From Ypsolopha sequella (Eukaryota; Arthropoda; Insecta; Lepidoptera; Ypsolophidae), in contig OW203991.1 of the NCBI GenBank assembly GCA_934047225.1, positions 8,804,001 through 8,868,000 of the forward strand: a DNA stretch of 64,000 bases, in the 5' to 3' direction. A program made the position numbers and the translations under genes. Shown piece after piece: positions 22,420 to 33,547 of the stretch (positions are counted from its first letter, which is position 1; each line of letters starts with the position of its first letter). The notes below the pieces were generated by a model. It was not told the DNA's origin. It did not search any database and saw only the letters and a program-made list of their open reading frames with translations.

Positions 22420-24670
22420 AAAATAGCAACCGACTTCAATAGTAACAGCAGTCATTCACTAAAAAGTTAATAATAATTCTATAAAGACCGATGGTACCGA
22501 AGCAACACTTTTGCCGACTTCTTTCTTCCTGAAACGTTATGTTATCTAGAAGTCGGCGTTCTTATATTGGTTTCTATGTTGCTATATCGTAGGAAATACG
22601 CCGACTTCTAGATAACATAATGTTTCAGGAAGAAAGAAGTCAGCAAAAGTGTTGCATCGGTACCATCGGTCTTTATAGAATTATTATTAACTTTTTAGTG
22701 AATGACTGCTGTTACTATTGAAGTCGGTTGCTATTTTTAACCGACTTCAAAAAGGAGGCGGTTCTCAATTCGACTGTATGTTTTTTTTTTTTTTTTTTTT
22801 TTTTGCGTTTTTACTCCATAACTCCGTCATTTCCCGACCGATTTGAACAATTCTTTTTTTGTTTGAAAGAGTATACTTCCAGGTAGGTCCCATTTTGGGT
22901 TAAGTCATGATCTGATGAAGGTCTTCAGAGATAGGCAGTGGAACTCCTCAGAAAATGACAGCATATCTCTCGAAATTGAGGCAATCGCTATGTACTTGGG
23001 TGCTGATTACAAGGTATTACTTGAAAATCGACATTCTTCCACCTGACCTTCGATCCTGGCTTCATCAACATATTCACCATAGAACTCTTCAACGGATCAG
23101 AGCACATAACTCGAGATTGCGGCAATCACTGCGTTAGGGTGCTGATTCAAGGGTATTACTTGGAGATTATCAGAATACCCACCTGACCTTCGATCCTGGC
23201 TTCATCACCATAGAACTCCTCAACGGATGACAGCACATAACTTTAGATTGCGGCAACCAGTTTGTGTTAGGGTGCTCATTGCAGGGCATTGCTGAAAATT
23301 GCCAGTGTACCCACCTGAATTTCGATCTTGGCTTCATCACCGTAGAACTCTTCAACGGATGACAGCACATAACTCGAGATTGCGGTAATCATGTTGTGTT
23401 AGGGTGCTGATAGCAGGAAGCTACTCAAACATGGCTACTTATACTCACTTGAACTTCGTTTCATATTAACACCACGTTTACAAGAACTACCTATACCTCA
23501 CAATTTAACCCAGCAACACTAAAAAGTGTGAAATAAAATAAACTTTTAACAAAAAAATAGCAACCGACTTCAATAGTAACAGCAGTCATTCACTAAAAAG
23601 TTAATAATAATTCTATAAAGACCGATGGTACCGAAGCAACACTTTTGCCGACTTCTTTCTTCCTGAAACATTATGTTATCTAGAAGTCGGCGTATTTCCT
23701 ACGATATAGCAACATAGAAACCAATATAAGAACGCCGACTTCTAGATAACATAACGTTTCAGGAAGAAAGAAGTCGGCAAAAGTGTTTCTTCGGTACCAT
23801 CGGTCTTTATAGAATTATTATTAACTTTTTAGTGAATGACTGCTGTTACTATTGAAGTCGGTTGCTATTTTTTTGTTAAAAGTTTATTTTGTTAAAAGTT
23901 TATTTTATTTCACATTTTTTAGTGTTGCTGGGTTAAATTGTGAAGTATGGGTAGTTCTTGCAAACGTGGTGTTAATATGAAACGAAGTTCAAGTGAGTAT
24001 AAATAGCTATGTTTGAGTAGCTTCCTGGTATCAGCACCCTAATACAACATGATTACCGCAATCTCGAATTATGTGCTGTCATTCGTTAAAGAGTTCTACG
24101 GCAATTTTCAAGCAATGCCCTGCAATGAGCACCCTAACACAAACTGATTGCCGCAATCCAAAGTTATGTGCCGTTGAGGAGTTCTATGGTGATGAAGCCA
24201 GGATCGAAGGTCAGGTGGGCATTCTGGTAATCTCCAAGTAATACCCTTGAATTAGCACCCTAACGCAGTGATAGCCGCAATCTCGAGTTATGTGCTCTGA
24301 TCCGTTGAGGAGTTCTATGGTGAATATGGTGATGAAGCCAGGATCGAAGGTCAGGTGGAAGAATGTCAATTTTCAAGTAATACCTTGTAATCAACACCCA
24401 GGTCAGAGAATATAAAGTATCCCAGGTACAAAGCGATTACCTCAATTTCGAGAGGTATGCTGTCATTTTCTGAGGAGTTCCACTGCCTATCTCTGAAGAC
24501 CTTGATCAGATCATGACCAAACCCAAAATGGGACCTACCTGGAAGTACACTCTTTGAAACAAAAAAAGAATTGTTCAAATCGGTTCAGAAATGACGGAGT
24601 TATGGAGTAACAACGCCAAAAAAAAAAACATACAGTCGAATTGAGAACCGCCTCCTTTTTGAAGTCGGTT
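22420..24670. mobile_element. Large foldback element (giant palindrome) of the aaccgacttc repeat family
   Basis: Two arms of about 960 bp (22741-23712 and 23713-24670) are inverted copies. The outer ends read CCGACTTCAAAAAGGAGGC and its complement, a sequence common in lepidopteran genomes. The centre is a 320-bp palindrome (23555-23874) of AGCAACCGACTTCAATAG arms. A second copy of this palindrome, with its 44-bp loop reversed, lies at the left (22420-22738). Each arm contains four diverged tandem units. No transposase is seen. An element this palindromic would extrude a hairpin when single-stranded. Confidence 0.85.
22903..23449. repeat. Four tandem units of about 135 bp inside the foldback arm
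   Basis: Units begin near 22903, 23043, 23183 and 23315. The last three start with a CTGA(C/A)(C/T)TTCGATC motif. All carry GAACTC(C/T)TC, an ATTG(A/C)GG block and GGTGCT. The mirror units are in 23875-24400. Confidence 0.7.
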
Positions 24671-26214
24671 AAAAAAGAAGAATTATTCCACGACCCTGGT
24701 ATTGGAACAATTACACAACATATTTATTGCATTTAAACACTTACTATTTCGGTACGTAAAATCGTCAATAAAATGCGTGTGCACAGATGTTCAGTTGTTA
24801 ATATTATAAATACTCGTACTTAGTGAGCTACAGAAAAATTGTCGTAAATATTATTTTACAAAGCACCTACCTTAATATTACGTTAATTAAGTGACACTAA
24901 TTTACAGCAAATTACTTTGAAAGCGTAACTATATTGTTGTTAACAGACAAAATTGAGCGATAACATTCACCTAACCACAAAAAAGAAAAAAACTGTAAAA
25001 AAACAGCAACTCTTAGAACAATTTCTTTCTCTTTTCCCAACATAAATCTTTCTAAGCGCCCACCCTTAACCACACGCGAAGTTTTATTATTACAAACAAT
25101 TTCTTGACCTGGTCTCTAATCCGAAGACCCTTGGTTCCCATCCCCGTTCGCAAACAAGAGAAAATAAGCGTTTTCATGAGGCTAGTCTCAGCTAAATATT
25201 TGTGAAGACGATAGGTATTTATGTCTAGTCTACATTCCCCTTGGAAATGGGAATGTATTTTAGTGGGAAACCCGGTGCTGGCTATTATAAAGCTTTTAAG
25301 GCATCCTTTGTAAATGTTTATTTAATTATTATTTTGTTTCAACGTTTGTATTCATATATATATTTTTTTTTATTTAAGGTTTTTAGTGACTTTCTGCGAA
25401 CGAAAAAAATGGGTTTCTAACAATTTTTTATTGGAAAATGGTACCAAACAAAAGGGCAAAATACTCACGCGGCACTGGGCTAGCCGTGATTGGCTGACTC
25501 AGTGTGACAGTGAACGCTATAGGAGTCGACGCCGTATCAAACGTGTGCCCGGCACAGTTTTTGCCGCGCACACAGTTTTTTATTTTATAGCTCTAACCAG
25601 ACTTCTATGTTTTTTTTGTTCGCTGATGACTTACATTGTATTGTACTGTAATTCAGTACCGGATACAACAAACAAATTGCGATAGTTACAACTTGAAGCT
25701 ATTTTTATACTGGATGTGAAATGAGTGCAACCAAACATTTTACTTGCAATTTGGAACAAATATTTTTTTTCTTTTTCTTTTCGTAACTTTTTCACATGTA
25801 TTGATTTTGAATACTTATTGCAAAATTTGCATCACCTTTATTACATTTTAATTTTAGTCCTTGCGATTTCGACAACTTTTTTATTTTGTTTGCGAGTTTT
25901 TTTTTTCTAGAAATATTTTTTCTTAGTGTGATCACTGAAGTATTTGTTTTTAGCAAATGTTAGCACTTTAGTAGTATTGTACAAGTAAGTAAATTAGATT
26001 ATTCCAAAGGACAAATTGGGATGAATTTTTGTTTGAATTCTGTGAAAGAGCGTAAACGCTTGTAATCTTTAGACTAAAAGTAACATGAAGAGCTTAAAAA
26101 AAATGCTTTGCCAGCGCCATTTTCAAAGCGCTGACTTCATCGATATGATATGAGTGGAAGGAACATTTTTTCTTAAATTTGGCCGAAGAATTGTTATTTT
26201 TTTATTAGAACTTC

Positions 26215-26660
26215 CATCCATCCATCAGCCTAGTTCGTCCACTGCTGGACATAAGCCTTTCCAGGACTTTGCCACTCCCGGCGGTCATCCTGGAAGAATT
26301 GCCCATACTCACCCACGCTGGGCAGGCGGATTGATGAGCGCGGTGCCGGAACCCCCACACCAGTGACGCCACTGCCCGTCACAAGTCTGTTCCATATAAG
26401 GCCCGGATATTAGGGATGGATATACCACCATCCATCGGTCCCAGGCTTTGCCTTTGAGCTGTCCTCTTACTCTCCCCTGAATAACTTCGAGGGGGTCTCC
26501 AAGTAAGATGTTGGTACAGTGGAGACTGCATCAAGTAAGACACATTGGACTTTGTACCTATCTTATATTCTTCTATGTAGGGACTAATTTCGTACTGCAA
26601 GTGTATAGCTTGATGTGGTCTCCACTGTAACTCCACAGTCGAGCGCGGCATCAGCTCTAC
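26215..26660 (-). pseudogene. LINE 3'-terminal fragment with TGGA tail
   Basis: Minus strand ends GCTTATGTCCAGCAGTGGAC, coding AYVQQWT, then GATGGATGGATGG. This is the same terminus as at 17259. Further in, GCCTGCCCAGCGTGGG and a GTCACTGGTGTGGGGGTTCC block match 47992-48170. The remainder up to 26660 is not recognised. Heavily decayed. Confidence 0.55.
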
Positions 26661-27241
26661 CACCTGCCATTAGAACTTGAATAAGGTAAAACGCACCATT
26701 TTGAAAAAGAACATTTGCTTCTAAACATTGTCTGACTAAAGTTCCAAGAAGAATTAAATTGAAAAAGCACATTATTTACATCACACAATTGGCCCAGCTG
26801 CATATTATCAACTCTCGACTCGACTTCAAACAAACAGCAATCATGCGGTTTGAAGAATTGCCCCCAAGTGACACTGAAAAACCGACTTTACGTGCTTGCC
26901 TTTGAGGTTATTTGCTCTCTTCAAAATTATGGTTGCACAGAAAGAGCATTTCCTTTCGTTTTTATTAAAAACAGAGCTTTGTTACGTTTGCGTTAGGGCG
27001 GTTTATTTAATGAACAAAGTACTGATAAGGTTTATTTACATTTGCAGACGTCTTGTTTAGGAAAATGAGGACCGCCAACATTGGGTTGGGAACATTACAA
27101 TGTGTTATTTTAGACGAGTCCCTGGATAAAAATACGCTATCACCGCACCGTTGTGTAATTATACTGTCATTATGTTGTCCGTACATCTATATCACAGCAT
27201 AATCACAAAATAACCACTTACAGAAGGTTTACTCCGCATAA

Positions 27242-27380
27242 CTAGCGAAAACAGACGCACGCACACATAGATGCGTACGTACGAACGATCTCGGATGAAG
27301 TCGGTCTAATGCCAATACGAAATTCTGCCGAAATCATCAAACGTACGCGTCTATGCATGTGTGCGTCTGTTTTCGCTCCG
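27242..27380. repeat. Hairpin-forming inverted repeat
   Basis: AGCGAAAACAGACGCACGCA near 27243 mirrors TGTGTGCGTCTGTTTTCGCT near 27378. The arms are about 38 bp with a loop of about 60 bp. Possibly a small MITE. Confidence 0.6.
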
Positions 27381-28422
27381 TCGTCGTTGTCGAGTCGGCC
27401 TTCTAGTAGTGTCTATTTTGTGGCATTATTAACCTATTATCTAAATTCAATCACTGTTTACGAAATTGTATGTTTAAGTCGATATGTAAAAGCTTTTGTG
27501 TCCCTGTTACTCCATAAATGCGAAAAAACCCTCAGTGCGAGAGGGAAGGATTCGTGGAAAAGTAACAAAAAGTCGGTTTTTTATTAATATAAAGTGTACT
27601 TAAGTTGCTATCAAAATTTAGTTAAACTGCAGATACTGTTAAAACCCATCTAATAAAATATAATTGCAGTCCATACGTCATGTCAAATTGTCAAACCAGG
27701 AGAGATTGTGTCGAAAAAGACCACATTTAAATAAATATTTTTATCGAGCCGAATTTCTCCAATCACGTTTCTGTTTAACAGACACCTAGAAAAATAATTT
27801 AAAAATAATATACAATTTTATCAAAATAATACCTTCTTTACTGAAGTACATATGCAATTTCTAAAAGTGTCGATATTTTTTTCGTACCGCCTTTACTTAT
27901 TACATGTTTCCATTTCCCAAAAGAGATCCAAATGTAATTTAATGTTTTTTTTTGTTTAACTTGGAAAATAAACCATTTTTGTATTTGTAATTATTTAATT
28001 TTTAACGCTTTACAGATATCGAGGTAAAAAAATATTCTTAATATTCGTAGATATTGATTTATATAAAAACGGCTCACCTCAATACGTGTTATGATCGGGA
28101 AAGCCGACCAGTTTCAGCAGATTTAGACTGCCTTCATCTGGGCGAGTGAAGACGTTTACGCGACGACGTTACGCCTCACACTCAGTGTGAATGAATTATC
28201 CTCAAGTTTAATTTAATTATATATTCGTAGATATTGTTGAGGGAAAAAAATATAAAAAAATAAAATGCAATTATGAATCGGATTGTCGGAATTAAAAAAG
28301 ACAAAAATGAAAATAATAACTCTATTTAAAAAAAATTATGCTTGCGGTTGACGACACTTGGTGAAACTTGAAACACATCTTGAGTTAAAAGCACTTGTAC
28401 AGAAGTTTCACTTTATTTATGT

Positions 28423-28464
28423 TTTCTCCCAACCGGTTTCGGATTTTACACCATTTTCAAGGGA
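28423..28464 (-). repeat. Degenerate relative of the hammerhead-like repeat
   Basis: Minus strand CCTTGAAAATGGTGTAAAAT then CCGAAACCGGTTGGG keeps the hairpin and GAAAC box, but the CUGANGA box is changed. Confidence 0.35.
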
Positions 28465-29261
28465 CGATATTAATTTTAATACATTTCATTGACTCCAGGC
28501 ACAGGCTCTGAGCGACGATATTTGTCTTTTAATTCAAGAACTGTATTTTAATTGCATTAGATTCAAAACATTCGCAAGACTACAAAGACATCATACTTTC
28601 TTTTTTTATGTTCCGCTTAGTTAAACCGCCAACATAATCGGCGCTTTTTTTTAAGCTGGTTTCATTCTGTAGCGATAGAGATATGATGTTCTAGTTACAT
28701 ACTAATGGTAGTATGTTCTAAAACATACTAAAGACATCATCCATACTTACTTCCGAAACGAATCTGTCTAAGTAATTTGTGAGAAAGTTATAAGTTTTTT
28801 TTAATAATCATATTTGTAAATCTAATAATTCATTTCATACATTGACACAAGTACGCGAACAGCGTTTTTATTTTTACACAAAACAGTTTGTAGGAGACAA
28901 ACTGAAAATCCCCGTTTTTGGAGTCGGTGCAAGAAATCCGTCCTTCTATCGGAAACAGCGACTTAAAAACACCCTCACAAATGTAAAACAATCAATGTTA
29001 GATTTACTTACAAAATGATTTAATGTTGATTAAGTTTCATTGTTTCATTTTATTGTATTACATTCATTGTATTCATTGTATTACAGTTTCGTAACTGTTA
29101 CAGTTTTTTTTTTAATTGTTACAGTTATTTATGTTTTACTAGAAAATTGTTATTAACACATAAACTGAAAACGGTATAAAACCTTATTTTACGGAAAAAC
29201 AATCGGAAATAGAATTCGAATTTTCTGCTTCAAAAACACGCAGCAATAAAGCCAGGGCCAC

Positions 29262-29400
29262 AGCTTCAGGCTTCTGGCGGCGGCGCTTCTTGCTGCACTT
29301 CCAGGCGGTTTTTGCAACGGGCTTTGCCCTGCCACGACACCCGTCGGCGCCTTCATGTATGGCGCGCTCGTTCGCTCAAAGCGCTCGACACTAGCATAGT
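29262..29400 (-). repeat. GC-rich interspersed repeat, copy a
   Basis: GGCCACAGCTTCAGGCTTC recurs inverted at 30695-30713; the surrounding blocks (GGCGC, CGCGCTCG) are similar. Family unknown. Confidence 0.4.
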
Positions 29401-30172
29401 AAAACCAGAACAGTAGTTTAACTCACGCCCCGTACGAGACTTAAATACCTACTTTTGCAGGGTTGTCCCTTGTTTTAGTTTCGTATCATTGTTCGTAGCT
29501 AATAAAAAATCAATACTTAAAATGTTTTGACGCCGATTATGACAAATGAGCTATCAATCGACGACGTAGTGGAACATCCAAACATACATACCTACTACAA
29601 ACAAACATACATTCATATCATACATAATAAACATATAGACACTATAACTCATAAAGAAATCTTACTTGCTTATCTTAATTATTGTAAGAAAAAATATTGG
29701 CTCCTGAACTTTACTTTAAAAACATGAGCATCGTCAAAGGGGGTAGCTGTCCCCCCCTAGAGATTCGAAAAACTTTTGAGATTTTAATAACAAAGTAGTC
29801 GAAAAATTCGCGAGGAACACAAGAAGATTATCTGAAAAACTTAAAATTTGTTTATTTTACCTACAATTTATGTCATCTTGCCCCCTCTGGCGATGCCTTT
29901 GCTTAAAAATCTTTGTGATTGTTACCTAAATTAATCAGTTAAATTCATTAGAGTACATAATAAAATTTAAGTATCTAATCAAACATTGGCTACTAGTCTA
30001 AAATTAAAAAATCTTTGCGATTTCAACCATATCAGCTCCACGTTTAAAAACACCTTGAATAATTAACAAACATAGCACAGTTATGATCATAGGACCTATG
30101 TTAAATGTGAACAAAGAAAATACGGTTTACATTTCACATTATTATTTATATATACCATCAATTCTTATTCAC

Positions 30173-30435
30173 CTTTCTTGTTGAGTAGGTATTGAGAAGA
30201 ACGATAATTCTGGATTTGAGGAATTATTATTGAGGCATCCGAAGACAGTACAATATGTTCGATTGCGTACTGTCGACACATTTGAATGGGTCGGTGACGC
30301 GCGGCGCGCGGCGTGGCGGCTTGTTTGAGAGACTTGACTGAGCGCGACCGCGGCGTGACCCCGACTAGCACCGGCCTTGCATACCGAGATATTGCTGTTG
30401 TGTGCGTACTGTAGTTCGTGCGTACTAGCACGCAC
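30173..30435 (-). CDS. THAP zinc-finger exon (N-terminal part)
   Basis: Minus-strand frame with the THAP domain opening YCTVFGCLNNNSSNPELSFF and then SIPTQQER. This is C-x4-C, the NNS turn, and the PELSFxxxP motif of THAP DNA-binding fingers (C2CH). The frame runs into CAAGAAAG followed by GTGAAT, a plausible donor at 30172, so the distal Cys and His would be on a further exon. I could not find that exon. The ATG at 30435 lies in a GC-rich stretch, and the true start is uncertain because THAP domains usually sit at the extreme N-terminus. It could be a host regulator or a P-element-like transposase remnant. It lies within the Side-like intron on the same strand. Confidence 0.6.
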
Positions 30436-30589
30436 ACATATTAGCCGCGCAATGTACCTTTGGTTGAAGATAAACTACTGTTCTCGTTTTACTATGACAC
30501 TAGGTTCGTCCTGTGCGCTCGATCACTGTTTCAACCACCCACCTCCCCGCGCACCACCATCGAGAGAGCGCAATTCACTCGAAGCCGGA

Positions 30590-30720
30590 CAAGACGCGCG
30601 AGCGGCGACCCATGGCCGGCTCTATAAAACTTCATACATTTGTTCTCTCCGCCGGCGCCATCGCAAGAAGAACCGCTTGGCGCGCCTCTCGAAGCCTGAA
30701 GCTGTGGCCGAGGGGTAACA
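30590..30720 (+). repeat. GC-rich interspersed repeat, copy b
   Basis: AACTTCATACATTTGTTCTC and ATCGCAAGAAGAACCGC recur near 33409-33450, and the GCCTGAAGCTGTGGCC end recurs inverted at 29262. The TATAAAA at 30622 therefore belongs to a repeat. Confidence 0.45.
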
Positions 30721-31608
30721 AGGGATATGTTCCGTAGCGTTATCTCGAAGGGTCGCCGATCGGATCGGAGGCGCCCGATGCGCAGGCACTCGTTACTTTT
30801 TATAACTGCGCCAATGTTTGATCCAATCATGATGCCAATTTATTATTTAAAGTTAGTAAAAATAAAATAAAACTGGAATTTTTATAAAGTATAATGAAAT
30901 TTGCATATTTTTGTTTCCAGTTTATTGGCTTTTTTGCCAAGATCTTTATTTTACGTATTTTTTGTGTCCCTGGCATTTGAATTTCAGCTGTTGAACATTT
31001 AGTATTTTTTTTTTTAATATGTTTTTACTAGCCTTTTCAGACGACGGTTTTCGTCTTTGCTTCAATTATATCTACGTACTCTCATATCATAAAATCTTAA
31101 TTAAGTACTCAAAAATAGGGCATAATGAAAACTTTTTTTTTTATGAACGTCAGAAAAAATATATTTAAAAGAACAGTTTTCTTAACAACATAATGCTTTT
31201 TAATAACTTTTCTGCTATAAAGTACACCTACAGGAAGTTGGGAGGTAAAGGGAACCTGGCCTATACAGCCATGTCTGAGGTTTTCATAGGGAATGGTTTA
31301 AATTATGTACATACTTATGACCAAACCCATGCTCTGTGGACTACGGTTGATTTTAATGATGGTAGAACTGTGACCGGATCCTGTCTCATATGCACAGTGA
31401 ACTGCTGAATAGATTTTGTGCGTTACTTATTCATTTAATATTTACTGCTTTTTTGTTTGTTTCAACGTTTCAAAAACAATCAAAACGAACCAACAAAATC
31501 AAGAAAAGGTTACGACAATTGTAACCAAGATCTTATGGATTGGAAAATAGGTAAGTAACCGATTGCATGAGTGCGGATAAAGTAGTGTTTGAAACTACAA
31601 ATAACTAG

Positions 31609-31690
31609 GTATTAAAACACTCGTGTATACTACTAAAAACTCGCCTACGGTTCGTTTTTCAAACTCACACTCGTGTTCTTATAACCTTTT
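31609..31690. repeat. Imperfect hairpin repeat with ACACTCGTG arms
   Basis: GGTATTAAAACACTCGTGT and ACACTCGTGTTCTTATAACC are loosely inverted around CGCCTACGGTTCG. It resembles the other CTCG-rich hairpins at 42248 and 53261. Confidence 0.4.
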
Positions 31691-32036
31691 ATGTGCCAGT
31701 TTCATAAACTACTGTAATATTGTAGTTTGAGCCTTACTACTTACTACCATGTAAAGAATTAACAAAAAATTTGCACTAAAACTATACTCTGTGATCACAG
31801 GACGTCAAACCGGGATATATCTAGTCCATACGGGACGGATGGGATTTATGTCCCATCTTCTTTTGTTTTACTATTGTTCCATTTTTCCAGTCCTGTAAGG
31901 GTTAAAAATAGCTCTGTGCCCTCAACAAGCACGTAGCCAAGTGGACGGAAGGGTCCCGTGGGTCCAAAATCGGAAATCGCTTGAGCCTTAGTTTGGTGAG
32001 TTGGCCGGCCACGTAACAATATTTCCGATATTACAA

Positions 32037-32460
32037 TTAAGGGGATATATCGTCAAAATCGAAACTTTTTGAAGTTATTTATCTGCTGTTCAAAAGAAGT
32101 CCCAAGTTCAATAAATTTGCTAAACAATTTGAGGACTTTTTTCTAGCTTTTGAACTATCAGTAACGCGATTGGAGGAATTTTACTCGATAGAAACAATAA
32201 TTGAAATAAGGTCTAAATTTATACTATTTTTGGTATTCTAACAAATTAGGATCGCATACAGACAGCAAAAATATTCATTTAGATGGGTTTTAACAAAACC
32301 TAAATTACTGGTTATAGAAATTTTCATAGCTATTTTAGGTAATTTTGTATTAATTTAAAACTGACTTTTTGTCAATTTTTCCCGATTCCGTCCCTCTCGC
32401 ACTGCGGCTTTTTCCACCTGGAGTAACGGGGAGCGTTGCACGGACGATATATCATCTCAA
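32037..32460 (+). mobile_element. TTAA-type MITE of the 420-bp family, copy 2
   Basis: TTAAGGGGATATATCGTC on the left mirrors GACGATATATCATCTCAA on the right (15 of 18). It shares TTTTACTCGATAGAAACAAT and CCGTCCCTCTCGCACTGCGG with copies at 8116 and 62397. The right TTAA has become TCAA. Confidence 0.65.
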
Positions 32461-33282
32461 CAAAACATTTTCTCTTGCATGTATCAGCATCGGTAGCCTG
32501 GGATTTTTATACATACTATGTTTAGCGAGACGATGCAAAAGAGGTCATTCTCCCGTCTCGACCCTCGACACAGAAGAGGCTCTAACTGCTCGTGACCTGA
32601 CCCTTGTACCGTGATAAGCATTTAAGGGAAGAGCGCAAGACTCCGCGCCCATACAAAGCGATTTAGCTTCTCATTTGTACGCTAATGCATTAAATCAAAT
32701 AAAACTTTGAGTAACTTCATCTTTTTCACAACCTACAAGTCCGATTTAACTTTAAATTTCAGATAATCAACACGCTTAGGAAATACAAGCACTTGGAAAT
32801 CTATTTTTTAAGCTCCAAAATGTTCCATTTTCATGTTCGATTTTCTAAAGCATTTCTCAAGTAAAAACAATTTATATTGAATTTCGGACCCGTGGTAGTT
32901 CATAAATATTTGGAAAATGCAGTTATTTCGTATGTAGAAAGTATAGGATTTCAGTAAATACTCGTAGCTATGGGCTGGCATTCGAAATCGCGGGCGCAAA
33001 TTACATAAATCTAGAATTTCATTCTGTCGCATCAGGGGTGGCGGAGGCGTGCGGGGGGAGAAGACGGGACGAGCGATGGGTCACTCGTTTCACTCACCTT
33101 ACTTGTTAAAACGGTGCATTATCAAAGAGTTTTGTACCAGTGTATGGTAATGGAGAAGTTATTGAGTATGGTGGACAGATTTTTCGTTCAAAAATGGGTG
33201 ATTGGTCTGCAACTCCTTATAACTATTATCCTGCCATTGCCATGCATTATGCAACACGCAATGAGAGGCCACGCCAAGTGTT

Positions 33283-33344
33283 CACTGTGGCGGCGCGGCG
33301 CTACGGCTTTTAGCAATGAAAACGCCGCTGCGCCGCCGCTACAG
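33283..33344. repeat. GC-rich hairpin (62 bp)
   Basis: CACTGTGGCGGCGCGGCG and CGCCGCCGCTACAGT pair around AGCAATGAAAA. It is probably the two ends of an internally deleted MITE. The following 33360-33450 is a copy of the 30590 repeat. Confidence 0.5.
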
Positions 33345-33493
33345 TCACGTGTCGAGTAGTGGGTGGCGCTCCCGCACTTTAGTACATTCGTTTTGGATAT
33401 AAACAACTATAACTTCATATATTTGTTCTCTGCACACATCGCAAAAAGCTCCTCATGATGACAGACAGCAAGAAAATAACAGACAGATAGGCA

Positions 33494-33547
33494 ACAAAGT
33501 GATCCTATAAGGGTTCCGTCTTTTTCATTCTTAGGCACGGAACCCTA
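33494..33547. repeat. Fragment of GGGTTCCGT-type insect repeat
   Basis: AGGGTTCCGTCTTTTTCATT and GGCACGGAACCCTAAAAAG form an inverted pair of about 10 bp, as seen at the ends of the repeat at 12057 and 47099. Confidence 0.4.

Noticed and set aside
22955..23370. Short frames on both strands around 23 kb
   Set aside because: Produced by tandem units of the foldback arm; no similarity between reading frames of the units.
30600..30660. TATA-box promoter (CTATAAAAC) on the plus strand
   Set aside because: The following AACTTCATACATTTGTTCTC recurs at 33409, so this is a repeat, and no gene follows.
31193..31408. 71-codon plus-strand frame
   Set aside because: Slightly protein-like composition but no recognised motif or splice context; treated as chance.
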